Positions 35,259 through 43,795 are shown, counted from the stretch's first letter. The stretch: 64,000 nucleotides of DNA from Pseudomonas rhizophila (GCF_003033885.1 NZ_CP024081.1:2422228-2486227), one strand, 5' to 3'. A program made the numbers and translations. The notes: generated by a model from the letters alone, not told the origin.

Positions 35259-35275
35259 AGCAAGATTGCCGGCGG

Positions 35276-35770
35276 CTAACGATTTTGGCCGGCTGCAGGA
35301 TCGTTCTGTCGCAGATAATAATTGTCGAACTCGCCGCTTTCGACGAGTTGGAAACCGTGGCGGATGTAAAAGCGATTCGACGCGCTTTCTTTGAGAGCGC
35401 CCACTCGTAATGGCAGCGCAGCGGCATCCGCCTCTTTGAATATTTGGCTGAGAACAGCAGAGCCTATTCCTGATCCCTGCGCGTCAGGGCGCACGTACAA
35501 GTGGTCAAGCAAGAGTTCATTGTCGTGACGTTTGATGACTACGAACCCCACCCTCTGTCCTGTTACCACGATGTGGCGTGTGCAGTCTGGTTCAAAACCG
35601 CCTAGAAATCGCTCGCGTGCGCGCACGGGATCAAATCGCCCGACACGCTCAAGACTTTCGCGCATGGCTTCGATTCTGACGGCTACCAGATCGTCCAGAT
35701 CGCTGTTTTGAGCGGGGACCAAGGTGACAAGCGAATGGGGTGTGAGGGGCATTATTTCGTGCTCTATCAT
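35276..35770 (-). CDS. GNAT family N-acetyltransferase
   Basis: 164 residues, one GNAT domain: LDHLYVRPDAQGSGIGSAVL (about 88-107) is the acetyl-CoA loop, and ASNRFYIRHGFQLVESGEFD the late motif. The N-terminal DLDDLVAVRIEAMRESLERV resembles small-molecule or antibiotic-type acetyltransferases. The ATG at 35770 begins MIEHEIMPLTPHS; a second ATG six codons in is the alternative. It stands in an accessory stretch with two further GNAT genes, but on its own it gives no substrate clue. Confidence 0.82.
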   Translation of the reverse strand: MIEHEIMPLTPHSLVTLVPAQNSDLDDLVAVRIEAMRESLERVGRFDPVRARERFLGGFEPDCTRHIVVTGQRVGFVVIKRHDNELLLDHLYVRPDAQGSGIGSAVLSQIFKEADAAALPLRVGALKESASNRFYIRHGFQLVESGEFDNYYLRQNDPAAGQNR

Positions 35771-35856
35771 TTTGCCGAAAGACGTTGATCAGTGTGAGAT
35801 TGTTGCCTGCCGAGTGCGGCATCCTGGGCGCGCGAGGGGCCGGATAAAAACCGGGA

Positions 35857-36207
35857 TCAGGCATATCCCGGTGGAAGCCGGGTCGCCACATGGTTCCAGC
35901 ATCTGGCGATCTCCACGGCAATACTGCCGCTGGGTTTTCGGACCTCGAGTTGATCATTTATCGTGAGCTGCTCCAGCAGCCACTCATCCGTCCATCCCGC
36001 CCATTCGCCTGCGACGGACCTGAGGTTGGCTTCCAGGACCGGGAACACTTCATTCCATAGGATGCTGTGGATTACCTTAGGCGAATAGCTGGTTTCAAGG
36101 ATCACGCGAGCGATGTAGTCGTAGGTCAATGCGTCGATCTCGGTGTCGAGAAACAGTGATGAAAGGGCTTGCCAGATTTTCAGGCGATTGGGGTCAGCGG
36201 CTTTCAT
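35857..36207 (-). CDS. DUF7079-like small hypothetical protein
   Basis: 116 residues from ATG 36207. The sequence NRLKIWQALSSLFLDTEIDA and later SILWNEVFPVLEANLRSVAG matches a family of small proteins found singly in many Proteobacteria and recently given a DUF number (7079 as I recall). All-helical, no signal, one late Cys; it may act in effector or immunity contexts, but this is not established. Its start overlaps the end of the FAD oxidoreductase gene by 14 bases, so it is translationally coupled to and downstream of that gene. Confidence 0.68.
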   Translation of the reverse strand: MKAADPNRLKIWQALSSLFLDTEIDALTYDYIARVILETSYSPKVIHSILWNEVFPVLEANLRSVAGEWAGWTDEWLLEQLTINDQLEVRKPSGSIAVEIARCWNHVATRLPPGYA

Positions 36208-37294
36208 GCTTTGTCCTCTGCGGGTTTGGGAAAAAGCGGTCTGGACGACATGGGGCAAGGGCAGAAGAGGTCTTCTTATCGATTATCTCCTCGCAGACAA
36301 GACGACCCACTATCGCTGCCAAGGTGACTCCCGGATGCATCGCGCAAACATACATGCCGCCGATATCGGGTAGATAGCCGATGATCGGGATACCGTCGAT
36401 AGGAATGGGTCTGAGTCCGACACAGGCCGACTCTGGTCGAATGGAAATAACCCCGTGTAATTCGTTCTGAATGACCCTGGCGGTCCTAAGCGCCATTTCC
36501 CCTGGCTGGTTTTCCAGAGCGTCGTCCAAGTAGTCTTCTGCTGCGACTAACGTACCGTTTGCGCTTTGTCGGACTTCCATTTCAGGGCTTGAGATGATGG
36601 TGTGCACGAGGTTGGGTTGTGATGTGTAACGGATGAATATTGCAGGGGATGCCTCTATTGGAAGGGACACTTTTAGCGTCTCTGTCAGCTTCGCGATACC
36701 CGTCCCAGCTGCCAGTACAACTATGTCGGCATCGATGATGCCCCGTGTGGTTTCTACGCCCGTTACCTTTGTCTTCTGAGTTGTAAAGCCAATGACCCGA
36801 GTCTGAGTCAGAACTTTCGCTCCATGAGCCTGAGCGCCTGCGATCAACGCATGGGTTGCTTGCACTGCGTCCAAAGCGCCTTCTTCAGCGTTATACAAGG
36901 CCTGTTGAGGGGGATTTTTGAGATTTGGCTCAAGGTCGAGAATTTGCGAACGGGATACCAAGGTGGCCGAAGCTCGATTCGCTGAGGCTTGCCGCACTCC
37001 ATCCGGGCTCGTGCCATAGGCCAGAGAGCCAGTCCATTGCACCTTCAGGTCCGGCAGCTCCGTTTCGAGTCGACGGTACTCCGTGATGGCTGCACCTCGC
37101 AATTGCGCGACTGGGTCGTGCCCGCTGTGTGAGGTGTTGATCCATGCGAATGAGCTTCCAGTCACTCCAGACGCTATATCTTGAGCTTCGAGCAGGGTGA
37201 CATTCGCACCTTTGCCCGCCAGATGATATGCCAGGGATGCGCCCACGATGCCCGCGCCAATGACAACAACTCGTGTATCTACAGCAATGGCCAT
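36194..37294 (-). CDS. FAD-dependent oxidoreductase of the DAO (D-amino-acid oxidase) family
   Basis: 366 residues from ATG 37294 (GGGAGGAAG site). The N-terminal Rossmann motif RVVVIGAGIVGASLAYHLAG (about 8-27) with the Glu of LLEAQ binds FAD. The middle GVTGSSFAWINTSHSGHDP and the C-terminal VGLRPIPIDGIPIIGYLPDI segment fit the DAO/glycine-oxidase family, which oxidises amines or amino acids to imines with oxygen or a quinone. No partner cofactor genes are present. It shares the accessory block with acetyltransferases and a DapF-like epimerase, which suggests amino-acid or amine chemistry, though the substrate is unknown. Confidence 0.82.
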   Translation of the reverse strand: MAIAVDTRVVVIGAGIVGASLAYHLAGKGANVTLLEAQDIASGVTGSSFAWINTSHSGHDPVAQLRGAAITEYRRLETELPDLKVQWTGSLAYGTSPDGVRQASANRASATLVSRSQILDLEPNLKNPPQQALYNAEEGALDAVQATHALIAGAQAHGAKVLTQTRVIGFTTQKTKVTGVETTRGIIDADIVVLAAGTGIAKLTETLKVSLPIEASPAIFIRYTSQPNLVHTIISSPEMEVRQSANGTLVAAEDYLDDALENQPGEMALRTARVIQNELHGVISIRPESACVGLRPIPIDGIPIIGYLPDIGGMYVCAMHPGVTLAAIVGRLVCEEIIDKKTSSALAPCRPDRFFPNPQRTKHESR

Positions 37295-37371
37295 ATCAAC
37301 TTCCTCCCTGTCGACCGCACGATGGTACAACAGCTGCATTGATCGCTGATCACTCGGAGCAAGAACTCAAG

Positions 37372-37827
37372 ATGCAAGCCCACATTCGTCTCGCAACCCC
37401 TGAGGATGCAGAATCGATAAGCAACGTAGTGATCAGCGCCCTGCGTCAATCCAACGCCAACGATTACCCACCCGAGGTAATCGCCCAGGTTGAGCGCAGC
37501 TTCTCTGTTCAGGCAGTTCAGCTATTGATGGAGCAACGTCGGGTTTATGTGGCGTCTGTCGATCAATGTGTCGTCGCGACGGCCAGCCTCGACGGAGGTG
37601 TCGTCAGAAGTGTTTTTGTCGAACCGCGGTGCCAGGGAGAAGGCATTGGCAAGCAACTAATGTCCGTCATTTGTTCGGCCGCTCTCAACAGGGATCTGGA
37701 CGTTTTGCTCGTGCCTTCCTCCATCACGGCAGAGGGCTTTTACGCAGCGCTGGGATTTCAGAAAGTACGTGATGAACTTCACGGCGCCGAGCGCACGATT
37801 ATCATGCGCAAATTGTTGTTGAAGTAG
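37372..37827 (+). CDS. GNAT family N-acetyltransferase
   Basis: 151 residues from ATG 37372, divergent from the DAO-type gene. It begins MQAHIRLATPEDAESISNVV and carries the acetyl-CoA loop VRSVFVEPRCQGEGIGKQLM (about 79-98) and the late motif TAEGFYAALGFQKVRDE. The layout is that of small single-domain acetyltransferases resembling ElaA/PhnO-type proteins; the substrate is not deducible. The gene shares an intergenic region of 77 bases with the oxidoreductase, so joint control is possible. Confidence 0.82.
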   Translation: MQAHIRLATPEDAESISNVVISALRQSNANDYPPEVIAQVERSFSVQAVQLLMEQRRVYVASVDQCVVATASLDGGVVRSVFVEPRCQGEGIGKQLMSVICSAALNRDLDVLLVPSSITAEGFYAALGFQKVRDELHGAERTIIMRKLLLK

Positions 37828-37965
37828 TGCCTGCTCAATCCCTGACTCGGTTGGAACAGCCCATCGCTTTTCAATACATCGGTGATCAGTGCTACAACAT
37901 GTTCAGCTTTGTCCCTAAGGCAGGATGGTTTCGGGACGCCATAACATTTGAAAAGGAACTTCACT

Positions 37966-38529
37966 ATGGAAACCATCCCCACGATTCAGACCCGCCGTCT
38001 TATCCTCACGCCTTTACAACTGGCCGATGCACCGGCTATCCAACAGCTGTTTCCTCATTGGGAAGTGGTGCGTTATCTCGACAGTCGCGTGCCATGGCCC
38101 TATCCGGAAGACGGCGCGCTGACGTACGTTCGCGACCATGCGCTTCCCGCCATTGCGGCCGGGCGCGAGTGGCATTGGATGATCCGCACTTGCGAAGATC
38201 CGGCACATTGCATCGGCAGCATCAGCCTGTACGATCAACCGGGCAACAACCGAGGCTTTTGGCTGGCGCCTCAATGGCAGGGAAAGGGCTACATGCGCGA
38301 GGCCTGTGAGGTTATCAACGCCTATTGGTTTGAAATCCTGGGGCGTCCCGTCATGCAAGTTCCCAAGGCGGTGGGCAATCATGCTTCGCGTAAAGTTTCG
38401 GAACACGAAGGCATGCGCATGATTGCAACTCGGCAGGGTGATTTTGTCTGTGGGTCGTTGCTAAAGGAAGTTTGGGAAATGACGCGTGGAGATTGGCTTG
38501 AGAAAAAGGCTGCGCTGGCGTCGCGTTGA
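37966..38529 (+). CDS. GNAT acetyltransferase of the RimJ/RimL type
   Basis: 187 residues from ATG 37966 with AAAAGGAAC upstream. It starts METIPTIQTRRLILTPLQLA, the typical RimJ/RimL opening (TxRLxLxPL). It has ARGFWLAP-like sequence (NNRGFWLAPQWQGKGYMREA, about 91-110) and the NHASRKVSEHEGMRMIATRQ late motif. Enzymes of this type acetylate protein N-termini or amino acids and amino-acid derivatives. It is followed after 63 bases by a DapF-like gene in the same direction. The pairing is suggestive of amino-acid modification but unproven. Confidence 0.82.
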   Translation: METIPTIQTRRLILTPLQLADAPAIQQLFPHWEVVRYLDSRVPWPYPEDGALTYVRDHALPAIAAGREWHWMIRTCEDPAHCIGSISLYDQPGNNRGFWLAPQWQGKGYMREACEVINAYWFEILGRPVMQVPKAVGNHASRKVSEHEGMRMIATRQGDFVCGSLLKEVWEMTRGDWLEKKAALASR

Positions 38530-38592
38530 GCAGAACTCCAATGGGCCAGGTCGCCTTTGAACGTGAGTCACTTCATTCCTCAGGATCTATTT

Positions 38593-39414
38593 ATGCCCTT
38601 GAACTTTCACAAAATGCACGCCAATGGCGATGATTTTGTTGTCGTGGACGCGCGAAACTCAGCCAACCCCATAACCAGTGCCCTGGCCCGGCGAATGGGT
38701 GATCGCAACCGAGGCATCGGTTTCAATCAACTCGCGGTGATGCTCGATTGTGAGGATGCAGACGCACGCCTGATATTCTGGAATGCAGATGGTTCCACGC
38801 TGGACGTTTGCGGCAGCGCGACGCGGGGCGCTGCGGATCGGCTGATGCGCGAATCGAATGTGACTTCGATAACGCTGCGCACCCATCGCGGTCTGCTCAC
38901 GTGCGAACGAATTTCAACCGGTGCAATTTCCGTCAACATGGGGCAGCCGCTTTTCGGCTGGTCGGACATTCCCCTGGCTGGGGACCTGGACAGCGCTGTT
39001 CTGCCACTGGCGGATAGCCCGATAGCGTGCAGCATGGGCAACCCACACTGCACTTACTTTGTGGACGATCTGGCCGACGTTGATATCGCGACAGTCGGAC
39101 CGGCAATTGAAACCAGCGCGCTGTTCCCGCTCAAGACCAACGTGCATTTCGTTCAGGTCATCAATCGAAAGCACATTCGTTTGCGCATATGGGAACGGGG
39201 CGGTGGCATCGCACTGGGCTCAGGTTCCTGCTCTTGCGGCGCCGCTGTGAACGGGATTCGTCGTGGCTTGCTGGATCATTGTGTTGAGGTTGAATGTGAT
39301 GGTGGAAGCGTGACGGTTCAATGGGATGGCCGGGGACCGGTGTTTCTCATCGGACCGGTAGAGGCAACGTTTTCGGGAACTATCCCCGATAGTTTTCAGC
39401 AAATCTCCACCTGA
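38593..39414 (+). CDS. DapF-like epimerase paralogue with altered active site
   Basis: 273 residues from ATG 38593, the normal DapF length. It keeps the two-domain pattern and the N-terminal active-site Cys73 (DVCGSATRGA, where DapF has CGNGARC). The second site differs: DapF has ERGAGET-ACGSGAC, while here residues 201-215 read ERGGGIALGSGSCSC, so the catalytic Cys is Ser210, with Cys213 and Cys215 nearby. Substrate probably differs from LL-diaminopimelate; DapF-like histidine and other amino-acid racemases are known. It is not the housekeeping dapF, which lies in another context. Its 3' end overlaps the GntR gene on the other strand. Confidence 0.8.
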   Translation: MPLNFHKMHANGDDFVVVDARNSANPITSALARRMGDRNRGIGFNQLAVMLDCEDADARLIFWNADGSTLDVCGSATRGAADRLMRESNVTSITLRTHRGLLTCERISTGAISVNMGQPLFGWSDIPLAGDLDSAVLPLADSPIACSMGNPHCTYFVDDLADVDIATVGPAIETSALFPLKTNVHFVQVINRKHIRLRIWERGGGIALGSGSCSCGAAVNGIRRGLLDHCVEVECDGGSVTVQWDGRGPVFLIGPVEATFSGTIPDSFQQIST

Positions 39415-40133
39415 TAGCGAAAAGTGTCGGCTGCGCCGCGCGACAGTCGGTATTCCAGGGGTTGACGGTCGTAGCCCAGGGCCACCCGTTCGACTACCAC
39501 CACTGGGCTGCCGGCGCTGACTCCCAGCGTGGCGGCCAGTGGCTCATCGGCCGAGGTGACGGTGAGGGTTTCCCGGGCTGATGCGACGCGCATGCCGCAG
39601 CGTTCTTCGTAGAAGGGGTAGAGCAGGGTGCCGAAGTCGTTCAGGTCTGTGTCGAGCAGGGCGCCGAATTGAGCGGCCGGTAGCCAGATCTGCTCGTGGA
39701 ACAGCGGCCGGCCGTTCATGAGGCGCAGGCGCTCCAGGCGGATGGTGGCGTCGTGCTCGGTCAGATTCAGCGCCTGGCGCACGTGGGCGTCCGGGGTCTC
39801 CTGGGTGCGACTCAGGATGCGGCTTTGCGGCACTTGCGATTGACCGCTGGCATCGACCTGTCGAAAGAAACGAAACAGTGAACCGTCGAAGTTGGGTCGG
39901 CGCACGAACGTGCCACGGCCCTGGACGCGCAGCAGTAACCCTTCCCCGACCAGCGTTTCCACCGCTTTGCGTACCGTGCCTACCGCAACGCCGTAGTGGC
40001 GGGTCAGTTCTGCCTCGGTGGGAATGGCTTCACCGGGCAGCCATTCGCCTGCGGCGATTTTCGCCAGCATCTCTTCACGCAGTCGTTGATAGAGCGGCAG
40101 TCGCTCGTCATGTCCAAGGTGTGTAAGGGCCAT
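39396..40133 (-). CDS. GntR family regulator, HutC type (UTRA domain)
   Basis: 245 residues: a winged helix at about 8-75 (GEWLPGEAIPTEAELTRHYG, VAVGTVRKAVETLVGEGLLL) and a UTRA ligand domain (about 95-240) closing EYRLSRGAADTFRYQVEIC. It is divergent from the amidohydrolase-carrier pair and most likely represses it, releasing on binding the substrate or an acid intermediate. Its own end overlaps the DapF-like gene by 19 bases. An inverted repeat in the shared upstream region is a candidate operator. Confidence 0.87.
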   Translation of the reverse strand: MALTHLGHDERLPLYQRLREEMLAKIAAGEWLPGEAIPTEAELTRHYGVAVGTVRKAVETLVGEGLLLRVQGRGTFVRRPNFDGSLFRFFRQVDASGQSQVPQSRILSRTQETPDAHVRQALNLTEHDATIRLERLRLMNGRPLFHEQIWLPAAQFGALLDTDLNDFGTLLYPFYEERCGMRVASARETLTVTSADEPLAATLGVSAGSPVVVVERVALGYDRQPLEYRLSRGAADTFRYQVEIC

Positions 40134-40200
40134 ACCGTCAATCCAAATCCAAGCAATGCGCCACTTTACCTCACTGGGCGCGTTGACAGGGATGGTTGTT

Positions 40201-40228
40201 TATAGATATGGTCATCCAGTCATCTATA
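40201..40228. promoter_or_regulatory. Candidate GntR operator in the divergent region
   Basis: TATAGAT (40201-40207) and ATCTATA (40222-40228) face each other around GGTCATCCAGTC-like sequence, between the GntR gene and the amidohydrolase gene. Confidence 0.45.
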
Positions 40229-40300
40229 TGAATTTCAGGTCTGTAATCACCTTACATGCCTGGCGGGCTCCCACAAAAAATCAACAAAGGCAGCTTCCTG

Positions 40301-41125
40301 ATGTCCCTGTCGTTCGAAGGCATAGATACTCACGCCCACATATTCCGACATGACTTGCCCATGGCGAGTGATCGTCGCTACAGCCCTGATTACGACGCCT
40401 TGGCCGAGCACTATCTGGGGCATCTGGATCGCTGCAGCCTTGCCCAGGGCGTGCTCATCCAGCCGAGCTTCCTGGGAACCGACAACCGTTTCATGGTCGA
40501 GGCCCTGCAACGTTATCCGCAACGTTTGCGAGGCATCGCGGTGGTCGAACCGGACATCGAGGATGCACAGCTCCAAGCTTTGGCCAAGGCTGGCGTGGTA
40601 GGCATTCGCTTGAATCTGATCGGCAAGGCGCCGCAGGACTACATCGATGCACGCTGGCAGACGTTTTACCAGCGACTGGCCCGACTTGGCTGGCAGGTTG
40701 AAATCCAGTGCGGCTTCGACGCCTTGGTCCTGGTTGTACCGTTCGTTCTGGCGAGCGGTGTCACGGTGGTCGTGGATCACTTCGGTCTTCCGTCCAACGG
40801 TATCGACCCGAGTAACCTCGCCCATCAGGGCTTCCTGGCCTTGCTCGGCGAGGACCGGCTGTGGGTCAAGTTGTCTGCCGCCTATCGCAGTCAGTCAGAC
40901 CTGCCCCGCGCGGCTTGCGTGTTGACGCAATTGCGCCAGGCGTGTGGCGGTATCGATCGTTTTGTCTGGGGCAGCGATTGGCCCCATACCCAGTTCGAGT
41001 CGCGCACCGGCTATGACGCGCAATTGGCCTTTGTGCATGCCTTGTTTCCCGACCCGGTGGAGCGCCGGCAGGTGTTGGTGGATAACCCCACAACCCTGTT
41101 CGGCTTTGCTGCGTCGACGCGTTGA
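40301..41125 (+). CDS. Amidohydrolase-2 family hydrolase (lactonase-like)
   Basis: 274 residues from ATG 40301. It is a TIM-barrel metallohydrolase: DTHAHIF (about 9-15) for the metal histidines, VVDHFGLP (about 157-164) and the final Asp in WGSDWPHTQ (about 224-232). This is the pattern of the 2-pyrone-4,6-dicarboxylate lactonase (LigI) and related sugar-acid lactonases. The next gene encodes a MatC-type dicarboxylate carrier, so a di- or tricarboxylic lactone or a similar acid is the likely substrate. The neighbouring HutC-type regulator probably senses it. The exact compound is not known. Confidence 0.83.
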   Translation: MSLSFEGIDTHAHIFRHDLPMASDRRYSPDYDALAEHYLGHLDRCSLAQGVLIQPSFLGTDNRFMVEALQRYPQRLRGIAVVEPDIEDAQLQALAKAGVVGIRLNLIGKAPQDYIDARWQTFYQRLARLGWQVEIQCGFDALVLVVPFVLASGVTVVVDHFGLPSNGIDPSNLAHQGFLALLGEDRLWVKLSAAYRSQSDLPRAACVLTQLRQACGGIDRFVWGSDWPHTQFESRTGYDAQLAFVHALFPDPVERRQVLVDNPTTLFGFAASTR

Positions 41126-41159
41126 ACTCCCCATAACAAAATAATACGGAACACACATC

Positions 41160-42458
41160 ATGATGAGCCTGTACGTCGTCGCCGCGATCGTTCTTGCTGT
41201 CGCGCTGGGATACACCACCAAAATCAACATCGGCCTGTTCGCCATCGCCTTTGCCTATCTACTGGGCTGTTTCGGCATGGGCTTGAGTCCTTCCGAAATC
41301 ATCGCCATGTGGCCGCTGAAGATTTTCTTCATCATCTTCTCGGTCTGCCTGTTCTACAGCTTCGCCATCGTCAACGGCACGCTGGAGAAACTGGCCGAAC
41401 ACTTGCTCTATCTCTGTCGTAACGTGCCGCACCTGCTGCCTTATGCGGTGTTCCTGACCGCTTGCCTGATTGCCGGGCTCGGCGCGGGTTACTACACGGT
41501 GCTCGCTTTCATGGCCCCGCTGACGCTGCTGCTGTGCCAGCGCACGGGCATGAGCCTGATACTCGGTGGCATGGCGGTGAACTACGGGGCCCTGGGCGGT
41601 GCCAACTTCGTGTCCAGCCAGAGCGGTATCATTTTCCGAGGCCTGATGACCGGCCTGGGTGTTCCTGAAAGTGAAGCCTTCATCAATGGCCTGGCGATCT
41701 TTGCCAGCACCATGGTCATTCCGCTGGTGGTCATCACCGCGTTCGTATTCTTCGCCGGCCACGGCCGTGCGCTGAAGAATGCGGCGGTCGCGATCGAGAC
41801 GCCGAGCCCGCTCAACCGTGAGCAGAAAATCACCTTGTGGCTGACCTTGCTGATGATGCTTATCGTGTTGGCCGGTCCCATCGCGCACATCCTGTTCCCA
41901 GGCAATGCGACGGTGACGTTCGTCAACTCGAAGGTGGACATCGGCCTGATCGCCAGCGTGTTCTCGGTGATTGCGCTGATGCTCAAGCTGGGCGACGAGC
42001 GCAAAGCCATCGCCTCGCTGCCTTGGGGCACACTGATCATGATTTGTGGTGTGGGCATGCTGATTTCGGTGGCGATCAAGGCCGGCGCTATCGACGCTTT
42101 GGCATCGTGGATTGGCGGCAATATCCCACCGGTGCTGGTAGCCCTGGTGTTCGGTGTCGTCGCTGCGCTGATGTCGATTTTCGCCAGCACCTTGGGAGTG
42201 GTTACACCCGCGCTGTTCCCCATGGTGCCGCCGCTGGCCGCCGCCATGTCGATCGACCCCATGGTGCTGTTCATCAGCATCGTGGTTGGCGCCCAAGCCA
42301 CCTCTATCTCGCCGTTCTCCTCCGGCGGCAGCCTGATCCTGAGCTCCTGCGCCGATGAGCAGAGCCGAACCCGGCTGTTTCCCCAATTGCTGCTGCGTGC
42401 CGCGCCCATCGGCTTCGTCGCGGCCATGCTGTTTAACCTTGCGCTGACTTTTATCTGA
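41160..42458 (+). CDS. MatC-type dicarboxylate carrier
   Basis: 432 residues, about eleven hydrophobic helices over the whole length, of the ion-transporter (IT/SLC13-like) superfamily with a MatC N-terminal type region (YVVAAIVLAVALGYTTKINI). Two reentrant-type segments look like MAVNYGALGGANFVSSQSG (about 140-158) and the late ATSISPFSSGGSLILSSCAD (about 380-399), the pair of SQS/SPFS loops that bind Na+ and carboxylate. It probably imports the acid used by the amidohydrolase encoded 34 bases upstream. The start may also be the second ATG. Confidence 0.83.
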   Translation: MMSLYVVAAIVLAVALGYTTKINIGLFAIAFAYLLGCFGMGLSPSEIIAMWPLKIFFIIFSVCLFYSFAIVNGTLEKLAEHLLYLCRNVPHLLPYAVFLTACLIAGLGAGYYTVLAFMAPLTLLLCQRTGMSLILGGMAVNYGALGGANFVSSQSGIIFRGLMTGLGVPESEAFINGLAIFASTMVIPLVVITAFVFFAGHGRALKNAAVAIETPSPLNREQKITLWLTLLMMLIVLAGPIAHILFPGNATVTFVNSKVDIGLIASVFSVIALMLKLGDERKAIASLPWGTLIMICGVGMLISVAIKAGAIDALASWIGGNIPPVLVALVFGVVAALMSIFASTLGVVTPALFPMVPPLAAAMSIDPMVLFISIVVGAQATSISPFSSGGSLILSSCADEQSRTRLFPQLLLRAAPIGFVAAMLFNLALTFI

Positions 42459-42488
42459 AGAGTTCGTTTTGGCAGGTCTGGGAAGTTG

Positions 42489-42600
42489 ATCGTTCCCACG
42501 CTCTGCGTGGGAATGCATCCCGTGACGCTCTGCGTCATCTTCCAGAAGCGGAACGCGGAGCGTCCCTGGCGACATTCCCACGCAGGAGCGTGGGAACGAT
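42489..42600. repeat. Inverted pair of a GTTCCCACGCTCTGCGTGGGAA repeat
   Basis: ATCGTTCCCACGCTCTGCGT at 42489 and its near-inverse ending at 42600 (one-base insertion in the loop) form a second repeat family, unrelated in sequence to the REP cores elsewhere in the window. Confidence 0.85.
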
Positions 42601-42635
42601 CGAGGTGCGATTCACTCAAGACCTGCCTGAACCAC

Positions 42636-42678
42636 TGTGGCGAGGGAGCTTGCTCCCGCTGGGCTGCGCAGCAGCCCC
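42636..42678. repeat. REP element of the GTGGCGAGGGAGCTTGCTCCC type
   Basis: A single copy with two hairpins, GGGAGCTTGCTCCC and GGGCTGCGCAGCAGCCC, between the carrier and the DUF2986 gene. Confidence 0.8.
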
Positions 42679-42724
42679 ACTTTCACCGCCATTGCTGATG
42701 CGACTGGCGCTTAAGATCGAAGAC

Positions 42725-42886
42725 TCAGCTCTCAGGGGTTATGACTGACTCTGGAGCGGGCTCGGCAGCCAGCTTCAATCGGTCAGCCTTGCTGATGTAT
42801 TTGGATTTTTTCGGCGGGGCCAGTTTGGCACTCGCCTTTTTTGCGTGAGCTTTCAGTAACTGATTTATTTTTTTACGACGATTCAT
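42725..42886 (-). CDS. DUF2986 family small protein
   Basis: 53 residues, ATG 42886 to stop at 42725. MNRRKKINQLLKAHAKKASA and the later KKSKYISKADRLKLAAE match the DUF2986 family of tiny, very basic proteins common in gamma-proteobacteria. An Ala/Pro/Glu-rich tail follows. It is likely to bind RNA or DNA by its charge, but the function is unknown. It is monocistronic, located between REP elements and the glc regulator, and unrelated to either neighbour. Confidence 0.72.
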   Translation of the reverse strand: MNRRKKINQLLKAHAKKASAKLAPPKKSKYISKADRLKLAAEPAPESVITPES

Positions 42887-42988
42887 ACTTTTCTACTCGG
42901 TTTGCAAAGTCTTGGATGATGGTGAAAGTCTGGGTGTGAAACCAAGCATTGATTTTGCGCTTCCCAGCCGGCCCCGCTACCCAGAAAC

Positions 42989-43762
42989 CTACCCCCAACC
43001 CTCAAGCCGCATGGTTGCACGTACCAGGCGTTGCTCTTCCTGTTCGATTTCCTTGAGGTTGTCGCGGATGCTGTGGATGTGTTCGCGCGCAGCGCGCTGA
43101 GCTTGTTCTGGCAGGCGCTCGATGACGGCGTGATAGAGCCGGGTGTGCTGGCGGTCGATCTGGCGTTTTTGCATCGGGCGATGGTAGAGGTTGTTGACCG
43201 AGGCGAACACCGTACTGAGCATCAAATCGGTCAACGACTGCAGGGTGTGCAGCAACACCGGGTTGTGCGAGGCCTCGCAGATCGCCAGGTGGAAGGCGTG
43301 GTCGAGGCGGGCATGTTCGCGCGGCTCGGCAGGTACGGGTTGGCTGTGGGCGGCGAGCATTTCTTCGTAGCGCCGGGTGAGCAGGACAAAGTCTGCATCG
43401 GTGCCGCGCAAGGCGGCCAGGCGTGCTGATTCGGCTTCCAGCAGTGCGCGCACTTCCAGAAGATCAAACAGGGTGCGCGGCTGCGAATTGAACAGGTGCA
43501 TCAGTGGGCTGGCATCGCGGTTCCCGTTCAGCGTGGCCACCCGTGAGTCACGGCCTTGGGCGGTCTCGATAATGCCGCGCCCGCGTAGCACTTTCAGCCC
43601 TTCACGCAGGGCCGAGCGGGATATTCCCAGTTTTTCGCACAGGCGGCGCTCCGAGGGCAGTGCCTGGCCCACCTTGAGCACGCCATCGACGATCAATCGT
43701 TCGATCCGCTCGGCGACCACATCACTGACCTGGCGGCGAACGGCGGAAGTTTCTTCGAGCAT
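42989..43762 (-). CDS. glcC: GntR/FadR family regulator of glycolate use (GlcC-like)
   Basis: 257 residues. The winged helix at about 8-75 (VLKVGQALPSERRLCEKLGI, SRSALREGLKVLRGRGIIET) is followed by an FCD domain (about 90-235) with its metal/ligand helices (RLDHAFHLAICEASHNPVLL). It is divergent from glcD, and two identical-arm operators lie between the genes. In E. coli GlcC activates glcDEFGBA in response to glycolate. The same role, as activator or repressor, is inferred here from position and family. Its own start lies about 17 bases from the nearer operator. Confidence 0.88.
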   Translation of the reverse strand: MLEETSAVRRQVSDVVAERIERLIVDGVLKVGQALPSERRLCEKLGISRSALREGLKVLRGRGIIETAQGRDSRVATLNGNRDASPLMHLFNSQPRTLFDLLEVRALLEAESARLAALRGTDADFVLLTRRYEEMLAAHSQPVPAEPREHARLDHAFHLAICEASHNPVLLHTLQSLTDLMLSTVFASVNNLYHRPMQKRQIDRQHTRLYHAVIERLPEQAQRAAREHIHSIRDNLKEIEQEEQRLVRATMRLEGWG

Positions 43763-43778
43763 GTCAGGGGCCTCGGCT

Positions 43779-43795
43779 AACTGGTAGTACCAGTT
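43779..43795. promoter_or_regulatory. GlcC-type operator 1
   Basis: AACTGGTA-G-TACCAGTT, a perfect 17-base palindrome just before the regulator start; it shares the ACTGGT/ACCAGT arms with operator 2. Confidence 0.75.
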
